39,978 nucleotides of DNA. It comes from a virus. Where the stretch lies: positions 1 to 39,978 of the IMG/VR virus record IMGVR_UViG_3300015206_000006. One strand, 5' to 3'. The notes beneath the pieces were generated by a model. That model saw only the letters and a program-made list of their open reading frames with translations. It did no database searches and was not told the origin of the DNA. Each line of letters starts with the position of its first letter. Within the stretch, counting starts at the first letter, position 1. A program made the position numbers and the translations under genes. Positions 28,911 through 35,389 of this stretch are shown in pieces.

Positions 28911-29401
28911 CGGTCAACACGAGCTTCCGGCGCGCGCTGTGGGCGGACGTACTCTATGCGTGTGACGAGACATGGTGGATGGCTTACTTCCCAGAGGTCG
29001 CGCGCAACTTCCACGGTGAGAAGTGGACCGTGAACGCGCGCGCCCGCGATCGGTTCGATTTGTTCTGGATCATGGGTCTCGACAATGGCGGTCTGTCGAA
29101 AGATCCGACCTGCATCCATCAGGGAAAAAATTCCGGCTACCAGGCGATGAGCCTGGCGCATCTGTTCGGCGTCGCGCGCATTCTGCTGTTAGGGTTTGAC
29201 TTCTCGCAAGACGGCACGAAAACGCACTGGCACGGCGATCATCCGCGAGGTTTGGGCAACGGCGGCACGTATCCTGATTGGGTCCGCGCCATGCAGCCGC
29301 TCGCGGTGGATTTGAAGGCCGCCGGCGTCGAGGTCATCAACTGCAGCCGGCGCACCGCGATCGACTGCTTCCCACGCCGCGCGATCGAGGAGTGTTTGTG
29401 A
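28819..29401 (+). pseudogene. GPSL-motif (DUF115/glycosyltransferase-associated) protein, start frame broken
   Basis: From the ATG at 28979 to 29401 the frame is clear (FDLFWIMGLDNGGLSKDPTC, IHQGKNSGYQAMSLAHLFGV, ARILLLGFDFSQDG). The same frame continues upstream with obviously conserved sequence: TVCIIASGPSLTEADCAHVE, then IAVNTSFRRALWADVLYACD. Yet no ATG, GTG or TTG exists in frame between the stop at 28688 and 28979. The ATG at 28819 would supply MARR if one base of the AAA at 28830-28832 were absent. So the gene is frameshifted, misassembled, or starts unusually. The pattern (Gly-Pro-Ser-Leu loop, VN-x-x, WADVLYACD) recalls DUF115/MptE-like Rossmann proteins and sugar-handling enzymes; a role in glycan modification is inferred from its neighbours. 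Confidence 0.6.
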
Positions 29402-29559
29402 TCACGCACGAGATAACAAACAGGGATCTGGAGACGCTGACCATCGAAGTGCGCCTCTCGCGCGTGTTCATTTTTCGCGTCTGGCTCGGCACGCAGCTGC
29501 TGAAGCTCTCGATGTGGGTGATCGGCGGGCACGCCGAAGTGCTGCCGCGCGAGGATTGA
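29398..29559 (+). CDS. Small hydrophobic protein of the glycosyltransferase cassette
   Basis: A 53-residue protein starting at a GTG that overlaps the upstream stop (GTGA), after GAGGAG. It has alternating hydrophobic residues (LTIEVRLSRVFIFRVWLGTQ LLKLSMWVIGG), consistent with membrane association or a small beta domain. Unknown function. Confidence 0.5.
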   Translation: MITHEITNRDLETLTIEVRLSRVFIFRVWLGTQLLKLSMWVIGGHAEVLPRED

Positions 29560-30297
29560 ATGCAAATCCCTACCTACTGCATCGCCCATCGTGATCCGCG
29601 GATCTCGGCGCACCTCTACGACGCGATCATCAGCACGCCGCCGCGCGAGGATTACCAGACGCTGGTCTCGGTCGTTGCGCATCCGGTGCTTGCGCAGCTT
29701 GCGCCGCAGACAGGTCTCGTGAACGTGTGCGGCTATCGCAAGATCGTCACCCGCAGGCCGGCAGCGCCGCATCAGCGAATCAGCACCGCACAGTGCGCGC
29801 AGCTTAAGCGCGAGCAGACCGAGCCGCATGAGGGCTCCGACTTTCTTCTCTGCTTGCACGATTTTTTCAGCGTCGGTCGCAGGCACAAGAGCATCAGGGA
29901 GCAGTGGGACAGCTGCCATCACGGCCAAGATTTGCGCGACTGCTTGAACCTGGCCGTGCAGATGCGAGTGATGTCGGAGCGCGAGCGGCGCGCGCTCGAG
30001 GCGGAGCCGGCGCTGATCGAGGGAGGCTGCGCGATGGGCGTATATCCGGGCGAGGTGCTGCGGCAGATCATCAACGCGGTCTTTCCGCTCTATCAGGAGT
30101 TCGCCAAGCGCTACAGCTTCAGGTTCTTGAAATACGATTCGAGGCAGCGGCGCTGCATCGCGTTTCTAGCGGAGCGCATCGAGACCCACTTCATCCTGCG
30201 GGAACTTAGGCAGCGCTACTCGAAAATCCCAACCACCGAAGTATTCGGCTGTCTCACCTCGTCGTGGGACGGACCTTGGGAAGCCGGGACGATATGA
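29560..30297 (+). CDS. Putative DUF4422-like glycosyltransferase
   Basis: A 245-residue protein. YCIAHRDPRI at the start, a GLVNVCGYRK block, GGCAMGVYPGEVLRQIINAV FPLYQEF and the late IAFLAERIETHFILREL resemble the DUF4422 glycosyltransferase pattern (GLCHYRR, then an Arg/Met block, then FLAERLL). The match is partial, so this is tentative. It directly precedes a family-2 glycosyltransferase and overlaps its start by ATGA, which supports a role in sugar transfer. Confidence 0.45.
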   Translation: MQIPTYCIAHRDPRISAHLYDAIISTPPREDYQTLVSVVAHPVLAQLAPQTGLVNVCGYRKIVTRRPAAPHQRISTAQCAQLKREQTEPHEGSDFLLCLHDFFSVGRRHKSIREQWDSCHHGQDLRDCLNLAVQMRVMSERERRALEAEPALIEGGCAMGVYPGEVLRQIINAVFPLYQEFAKRYSFRFLKYDSRQRRCIAFLAERIETHFILRELRQRYSKIPTTEVFGCLTSSWDGPWEAGTI

Positions 30298-31052
30298 AAC
30301 CGGGAATCACAGCGATCACCTGTACCGGCGATCGGCCAATGCCATTCGGCCTGTGCGTCAGATATATGGCGCGGCAAACGCGCAGGCCGGATCAGTGGGT
30401 CATCGTCGACGATGGCAAGGTGCCGCTGCAGATTGAGCGAGAGCAGCTGCAACTCTGTTGCGGGATCGGCGACGTCCAGATCGTGCGCAGGCAGCCGCAG
30501 CGAAGCGATCCGCCCCACACCCTGCCGCTCAATCTGCTTGTAGGCCTTGAACGTGTGTCGAACGCGAGCGTGGCCTTCGTCGAGGACGACGACTGGTACA
30601 GCACTTGGCACATCGAAGTGATCGAGGACGAGTTGAGGACGCACACGATGTTCGGGTTTCAGGGCATCGTCTACTACCACGTCGGCAAGCGCTGTCACCG
30701 CGCGATGGGCGGCGACTCGCCGCACAGCTCTCTGTGTCAAACCGGGATCACGGCCGACGTGTTTCCGCTCCTGAAAAGGATCTGCGCGTCGATCGCCTCG
30801 GGCTCTGTGGACCTGCTGCTCTGGCGCGCGTACGAGGGCGATAAAAAGCTCTGGAAGGACATCGGCACGGTCGTCGGGATCAAAGGCCTGCCGGGCAGAC
30901 AGGGCACGACAATGGGGTGGAGAAACCACACGGACTACACGCCGGACCCGACCATGGCGTTCCTAGAGGAGCTGATCGGCCCTGACGTTGAAAACTACCG
31001 TTCCAGAAGTAGCCAGGCAATTGTTCCACGGGCAACAGGGGGTGCGAGATAA
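30294..31052 (+). CDS. Family 2 (GT-A) glycosyltransferase-like protein
   Basis: A 252-residue protein with a GT-A nucleotide-sugar transferase pattern: GITAITCTGDRPMPFGLCVR YMARQTRRPDQWVIVDDG at the N-terminus (family-2 motif ending in DDG), and the DxD-type motif FVEDDDWY (about 95-102) that would bind the metal and sugar nucleotide. A conserved GGDSPHSSLC follows. The ATG at 30294 overlaps the preceding stop. The position between capsid and connector genes suggests it modifies a virion protein or host surface, but the substrate is unknown. Confidence 0.7.
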   Translation: MKPGITAITCTGDRPMPFGLCVRYMARQTRRPDQWVIVDDGKVPLQIEREQLQLCCGIGDVQIVRRQPQRSDPPHTLPLNLLVGLERVSNASVAFVEDDDWYSTWHIEVIEDELRTHTMFGFQGIVYYHVGKRCHRAMGGDSPHSSLCQTGITADVFPLLKRICASIASGSVDLLLWRAYEGDKKLWKDIGTVVGIKGLPGRQGTTMGWRNHTDYTPDPTMAFLEELIGPDVENYRSRSSQAIVPRATGGAR

Positions 31053-31137
31053 CCCCATGATCACACTCAGAAAGACACGAATATACATAGATGTTCCACG
31101 GTTCCCGGAATCGGCCGGGCGCGTATAAGGAGCGGCC

Positions 31138-31626
31138 ATGTCCAGCCCACCGCCAATGACCTTCATCACCCTCCAAAACGCCAAGGATCAGCTGTCGATC
31201 GATGCGGGCCTGACCTTGCACGACGATCGCATCACGGATCTGATCGGCGCGGCGATCGACTGGGCGGAGAATTTTTGCGGCCGCTCCTTGGGCCAGCTGC
31301 TGCCGCTGTCGACCCCGAGCGATGGGGCCGCGACGGCGCTGCCGGAACCCGTCGACTCGCCGTTTTTTAATTCGCCGACCGAGAACATGGACGTCGGCGT
31401 CGAGGGCTTCAGCGACTGGCAGTATTGGGACGAGCGGACCTGGGCGAGCTACTACAGAAATAATCCGCTGCTGCAGAACAACGCGGCGACGCTGCGTCGG
31501 GATATCAAGCAGGCGATCCTGATGCGCGTCGAGCTGCTGTTCGATCGCAACGTCGATAATTGGGAGTTGCTCGACAAGACCAGCACCGACATGCTGTTCC
31601 CGTATCGCATCGGCATGGGCGTATGA
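31138..31626 (+). CDS. Head-tail connector protein (HK97 gp6-like)
   Basis: A 162-residue helical connector. The N-terminal block ITLQNAKDQLSIDAGLTLHD DRITDLIGAAIDWAENFCGR is the typical gp6-like pattern that binds under the portal. The C-terminal part (LRRDIKQAILMRVELLFDRN) also fits. An insert of about 60 residues lies between. A strong AAGGAG lies seven bases before the ATG. Confidence 0.82.
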   Translation: MSSPPPMTFITLQNAKDQLSIDAGLTLHDDRITDLIGAAIDWAENFCGRSLGQLLPLSTPSDGAATALPEPVDSPFFNSPTENMDVGVEGFSDWQYWDERTWASYYRNNPLLQNNAATLRRDIKQAILMRVELLFDRNVDNWELLDKTSTDMLFPYRIGMGV

Positions 31627-31811
31627 GCTGCCGCCTCTGCGGCAAAGTTCGCGCACTTCTGCCGGAAGTGATCCGCAGGCGTCTCGCGCCGCGATCTGAC
31701 ACCATTGACACCACTGACACCACCACGACGCCAGCCCTGGCGGCCGAGACGGCCGCACCCTCGCCACGACCATTGCCGACACTTCCGTCGGGTGGCGAGG
31801 GGGGACGGTGA
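31623..31811 (+). CDS. Small CxxC protein between connector genes
   Basis: A 62-residue protein beginning MSCRLCGKVRALLPEVIRRR and ending in a Thr/Pro-rich tail. The CxxC and LLP pattern occurs in tiny genes between connector genes of other phages. ATGA overlap with the connector gene and GTGA-type overlap with the next gene support translation. Confidence 0.55.
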   Translation: MSCRLCGKVRALLPEVIRRRLAPRSDTIDTTDTTTTPALAAETAAPSPRPLPTLPSGGEGGR

Positions 31812-32221
31812 AGCGTCGCGAGATCAGGCCGACGCAATCGGGCGAGCTGCGCCATTTCTGCAACATCGAGAGGCGCGTGCCGGGCACGGACTCGACCGGC
31901 GCGCCCTCGGTCACGTATGTCCTGTGGGCGGAAAATGTCCGCTTCGCGATCGATGATTGGAAGCCGTACGAGAACCAGCTGGCGCAGGCTGTGGAGCGCT
32001 CCGTCATCACGCGCATCCGGATCCGCTACCGCGAAGGCATGTCGGGCGCCGGCCCGAATCAATTCCGCCTGGTCTACTGCACGAATCCGGGTGAGTCACC
32101 GGCGCGGGTCGAGTACTACGATGTTTTGGGCGCGGTGCGCGACATCAATTTGCGCGTCGAGCTGCAGCTGACATGTTCACTGCGCGATGCTGCGGGCTAC
32201 CGCGTCGGTGCAACGCCGTGA
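31808..32221 (+). CDS. Head-tail adaptor (SPP1 gp16-like)
   Basis: A 137-residue head-tail joining protein. GELRHFCNIERRVPGTDSTG, VTYVLWAENVRFAIDDW, RSVITRIRIRYREGM and VEYYDVLGAVRDINLRVELQ LTC form the usual beta-barrel pattern. The GTG at 31808 overlaps the upstream stop. It lies in the normal place between connector and gp10-like genes. Confidence 0.85.
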   Translation: MKRREIRPTQSGELRHFCNIERRVPGTDSTGAPSVTYVLWAENVRFAIDDWKPYENQLAQAVERSVITRIRIRYREGMSGAGPNQFRLVYCTNPGESPARVEYYDVLGAVRDINLRVELQLTCSLRDAAGYRVGATP

Positions 32222-32655
32222 CCACGCGCTCAACACTCGAAGGCGTCGCCGCGCTCACCAAGCAGTTGAACGAGCTCTCGTCGCTCGAGGAAGGCCGCGC
32301 GCTGAAAAATGCGTGCCGCGCAGGAATGAAACCCGCGCTTGCCCAGGCGCGGATGACGGCGCCGGTCGGCTCCGAGCCGCATCGACTGAAGAATGGCCTC
32401 TTGGTCGCGCCGGGCTATTCGCGCGGGACGGTGCGCGTCATCACGACTATCAATTCCGCGAAAAATATCGCGAGCGCGATCATGAGCACGCGCGCGCTGG
32501 CGTTTTACGAGGCGGTGTTTGTCGAGCTCGGGACGTGGAAGATGGGCGCTGATCCGTGGCTTCGGCGCTCGCTTCTGGATACGCGCGCCGCCGGCGAGGC
32601 GGCTTTCAGAGATTCAATCGGGCGCGCTGTGCTGCGCGCGGCGGCGAAGAAATAG
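32218..32655 (+). CDS. HK97 gp10-like head-tail/tail completion protein
   Basis: A 145-residue protein of the gp10 type: LEGVAALTKQLNELSS, ALKNACRAGMKPALAQARMT APVGSEPHRLKNGL, ALAFYEAVFVELGTWKMGAD PWLRRSL. These are the family's typical helix and beta blocks. The GTG at 32218 overlaps the upstream stop by GTGA; an earlier in-frame ATG at 32173 would lie deep in the previous gene. Confidence 0.85.
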   Translation: MTTRSTLEGVAALTKQLNELSSLEEGRALKNACRAGMKPALAQARMTAPVGSEPHRLKNGLLVAPGYSRGTVRVITTINSAKNIASAIMSTRALAFYEAVFVELGTWKMGADPWLRRSLLDTRAAGEAAFRDSIGRAVLRAAAKK

Positions 32656-32670
32656 TCAAAAGGAGTTTTT

Positions 32671-33067
32671 ATGTTGCAATACAGTCAGCCAGTGCTCAAC
32701 GCGAAGCTGGACGCGATCGAAGCGACGATCGGCGTGTCCGCGCTGCTCAAATTCTACTCGGGCGCGATGCCGGCGAATTGCGCGGCAGCAGCGACGGGCG
32801 TGCTCTTGGGTTCGACCGCGCTGCCAGCCGACTGGCTAGCGGCCGCGGGGTGTCAAGTCCAAGCTAGGCGCGTGGACCGGAGCGTTCATCGCGGCAGGGA
32901 ACGTCGGCTACTTTCGCATCACCGACTCGACGGGCGCGACCACGGGAATGCAAGGCACGGCGACGGCGACGGGCGGGGGCGGTGATATGACGCTCGATAA
33001 CGACTCTGCGGCAAACGCCCAGGTGTGGAACGTCACAGGGTTCGCTCTCACGTCGGCGAACGCCTAG
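32671..33067 (+). pseudogene. Conserved phage tail-region protein split by a +1 frameshift
   Basis: The start frame reads MLQYSQPVLNAKLDAIEATI GVSALLKFYSGAMPANCAAA ... PADWLAAAG and then turns into Arg/His-rich nonsense ending at 32985. One base further, another frame reads GVKSKLGAWTGAFIAAGNVG YFRITDSTG ... DMTLDNDSAANAQVWNVTGF and stops at 33067. Together they match a well-known family of phage proteins with a LDAIE-TIG, APANCAAA, LPADW, FRI-DS-G and DMTLDN pattern. Removing one G from the run at 32847-32850 restores a 131-residue protein. GGAG lies upstream. This is either an assembly error or a real mutation. Confidence 0.75.
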
Positions 33068-33079
33068 GGCCAATTCGCG

Positions 33080-34354
33080 GTGGACCCAGTAACACTCCTG
33101 CACTTCGACGGCTCGTGGACCGACACCGGCGCGGCGCCATCGATCTGGACGCCAGAAAATGCGGCGGCGCTCAGCGCGACGGCGCCGAAATTCGGCAGCG
33201 GATGCGCGGATTTTTCGTCCTTCGGCAGCCAGCTAACCACTCCGTTCGCGGCTGGCGGCCCGCTCGATTTGCACTTCACCAGTTGGACCTTCCAATCTTG
33301 GGTCAGACGTAACTCAGGAAATCACTTTCCAAGCTGCAACTTATTCTCGGACGGTGGCCCATCCACTTCCGAAAATATTGATATCTACCTACAGCAGTTC
33401 GGCGCATTGGAGATCGATGCATTTGGGGCCGGTAAAGCTACGACTAATTTTGTTCCATGTGGCGGCAACCCAGTCCCGTTTGATGGAGCGTGGCACCACG
33501 TCGCGGTCCAAGTGGATGCCGTCAACCATCTCATCCAGGGATGGATCGATGGCACAAGTTTCGGTGTTCCTCCAGGCGTCTTTGCGCCGTTCACCGTCGC
33601 TGCCAACGGCACTTTTATTTATCTCGGCGGCTACCCACGCTTCGACAACGGTCATCAACTTGATGGTCAGGCAGACGAGATTTGCATCACGCGAGGCCTC
33701 GTCTATCCGATGGGCGCGGATTTCGCGCCGCCGGCGGCGCCATTTACACTCACGCCGGCCATTGCCGTCAGCGCGAACATCACCGAGGGCGCGGACTTTC
33801 TAGCGGCGACGACGGCGCTTGCGATCGCGCCGACAGTCGCAGTCACAGAGCAGCCAGACACCCTCGCAGCGACGGCGGCGCTCGCGGTTGCGATGAGGGT
33901 CGCGGTGACCGAGGGGCCGGACACCGTCGCAGCTACCGAGGCGCAGCCGCCGGCGCCGCCGCTGCTCGAGAAGGATCTGCGCAATTTCTTGCTCGCGGCG
34001 CCGTCGATCCAGGCGCTGGTCGGCAGCCGCGTCTACGGGATACTGCGCGAGCCAGGAGCCGCGCTGCCGGCGGTGATGATCCAGCGCAGCCACACGGCGC
34101 GGCAGGAATTATTCTGCGGCGTCTCAGGCCTGGCCGATGCCTCGATGCAGATCGACAGCTACGCGATCAACGGCGAGCAGGTGTGGGCTCTCGCCAAAGC
34201 GCTGCGGCTGCTGTTCAAAAACTTAAAGAAGGTGCGGATGGGCGCGACGCTCGTCGACAAGATGTTTCTCGCCAACGAATTTCCGATGGTCGATCCCGAT
34301 CCTGGGATCTTGCGAGTAGTTCAGCTCTATAACGTTTGGTATCTGGAGGATTGA
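33080..34354 (+). CDS. LamG domain fused to DUF3168 tail terminator
   Basis: A 424-residue fusion. Residues about 1-215 are a LamG domain (TLLHFDGSWTD, GGPLDLHFTSWTFQSWVRR, WHHVAVQVDAVNHLIQGWID). About 225-290 are three copies of a short repeat (TEGADFLAATTAL, TEQPDTLAATAAL, TEGPDTVAAT). About 297-424 match DUF3168 (LEKDLRNFLLAAPSIQALVG SRVYG, LPAVMIQRSHTARQE, GLADASMQIDSYAINGEQVW), the tail completion/terminator protein. The start is a GTG at 33080 with weak ribosome site; an internal ATG near residue 275 could give the terminator part alone. DNA from about 33300 to 33700 is poorer in GC than its neighbours, suggesting that the LamG part was acquired. Confidence 0.75.
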   Translation: MDPVTLLHFDGSWTDTGAAPSIWTPENAAALSATAPKFGSGCADFSSFGSQLTTPFAAGGPLDLHFTSWTFQSWVRRNSGNHFPSCNLFSDGGPSTSENIDIYLQQFGALEIDAFGAGKATTNFVPCGGNPVPFDGAWHHVAVQVDAVNHLIQGWIDGTSFGVPPGVFAPFTVAANGTFIYLGGYPRFDNGHQLDGQADEICITRGLVYPMGADFAPPAAPFTLTPAIAVSANITEGADFLAATTALAIAPTVAVTEQPDTLAATAALAVAMRVAVTEGPDTVAATEAQPPAPPLLEKDLRNFLLAAPSIQALVGSRVYGILREPGAALPAVMIQRSHTARQELFCGVSGLADASMQIDSYAINGEQVWALAKALRLLFKNLKKVRMGATLVDKMFLANEFPMVDPDPGILRVVQLYNVWYLED

Positions 34355-34356
34355 AC

Positions 34357-34785
34357 ATGATCGAAGATGCACAGCCCTTTGTCGGGCAAATTTTCCTCGC
34401 GGTCGGCAACGGTGCCAGCCCTGAGGTGTTCACGCGCTACTGCGAGGTCGACACGATGTCAGGCATCGGTGCGGCGAACGCGCTGATCGATGTCACCACG
34501 TTCTGCAGCGGGGGCAGCAAGGAATATATCGGCGGGCTCTCCGACGGCAAGCAGATGACGTTCGGCGCGAACTACGCCATGAACGAGCCGATCCAGGAAG
34601 ACCTGATCGCGGACGTCGAGGCGAAGCGCAAGCGCAATTTCGAGGTCCAAGTCGACGGCGAGTCGCCGATGCGAGTGTTCCGCATGACGCTCGCCATGCT
34701 CGATTGGGAAATCGACCCACAGGTCGCGAAGCAAAACGTCATCAAGTTCATCGGCAAGATCACCGGCAAGATCGTGCGGTCATGA
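34357..34785 (+). CDS. Major tail tube protein
   Basis: A 142-residue protein at the position of the tail tube gene, between the terminator and the tail chaperones. Blocks such as EVFTRYCEVDTMSGIGAANA, LSDGKQMTFGANYAMNEPIQ, and MRVFRMTLAMLDWEIDPQ with a terminal GKITGKIV fit the beta-sandwich tube family. GGAGGA lies about six bases before the ATG. The next gene overlaps by ATGA. Confidence 0.8.
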   Translation: MIEDAQPFVGQIFLAVGNGASPEVFTRYCEVDTMSGIGAANALIDVTTFCSGGSKEYIGGLSDGKQMTFGANYAMNEPIQEDLIADVEAKRKRNFEVQVDGESPMRVFRMTLAMLDWEIDPQVAKQNVIKFIGKITGKIVRS

Positions 34786-35054
34786 GCGAGCTGCTGACCA
34801 ATGCGATCACCGTGCGCGGGGTGACGTATACGGTGAAGGAGATCAGCGGGCGGCACATGCGCGAGATCCGCAAGCGCCTGAAGGACGCGCCGGAAACGGT
34901 GGAGGCCTACATGGCCTGGGCGTTTGCGGTGGAGCCGAAGTTCGCCTCAGAGCAAGCGGCGGCAGACGAGCCGCACGCGATCTTGAAGGCGATCAGCGAG
35001 GAGGCCTTCCGCTTGTCGGCGGCGAAAGACGGTGACGAGCCAAAAAACGCCTGA
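34782..35054 (+). CDS. Tail assembly chaperone (lambda gpG-like)
   Basis: A 90-residue chaperone for the tape measure (TYTVKEISGRHMREIRKRLK, MAWAFAVEPKF, ISEEAFRLSAAKDGDEPKNA). It ends in GAG CCA AAA AAC GCC TGA, which contains the slippery heptamer A_AAA_AAC in the correct frame. It begins by ATGA overlap with the tube gene. Confidence 0.82.
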   Translation: MSELLTNAITVRGVTYTVKEISGRHMREIRKRLKDAPETVEAYMAWAFAVEPKFASEQAAADEPHAILKAISEEAFRLSAAKDGDEPKNA

Positions 35055-35389
35055 CGCCCGAGCAGATGTTCGAGCACCGGCTCGCGGCACTGCTCGGGCG
35101 CTCGCTCGGAGAGCTTGACGAACTGCCGGCGCGCGAGCTCGAGCGCTGGGCGACCTACTGGAACGAGGAACCGTGGGGCGTGTACCGCGACAACATGCAC
35201 GCAGCGCTGATCATCACCGAGCTGCTGAAGCCGCATCTGAAAGAGGGCACGACGTTGAACATGGACAAATTCATGCTTAAGCCGAAGGCGGACCTCGACG
35301 ATGCGGCGCGCGCCAAATTCCTCGTGCAGCTCAATTCGATGGCAGGTGAGCAACCGCGCAGAACGCGCGCCAAGAGGACGCGACCATGA
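34782..35389 (+). CDS. Frameshifted tail assembly chaperone (gpGT-like)
   Basis: A -1 shift at 35042-35048 joins the gpG-like part (34782-35048) to the next frame, giving N-R-LTPEQMFEHRLAALLGRSLG ELDELPARELERWATYWNEE PWG and ending at 35389, 202 residues in total. The downstream part has an ATG at 35066, but no ribosome site is apparent, and its conserved sequence (LTPEQMF) starts ahead of that ATG. This is the lambda G/GT arrangement, in which a minority of ribosomes make the fusion that binds the tape measure. Confidence 0.85.
35042..35048 (+). promoter_or_regulatory. Programmed -1 frameshift slippery site A_AAA_AAC
   Basis: In the chaperone frame the codons are CCA AAA AAC, giving a canonical X_XXY_YYZ heptamer two codons before the stop of the short form. 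The -1 frame is open for 342 bases after it. Confidence 0.88.

Noticed and set aside
30880-32016. A 378-codon minus-strand frame
   Set aside because: It runs opposite the end of the glycosyltransferase gene and the connector genes, which are well supported.
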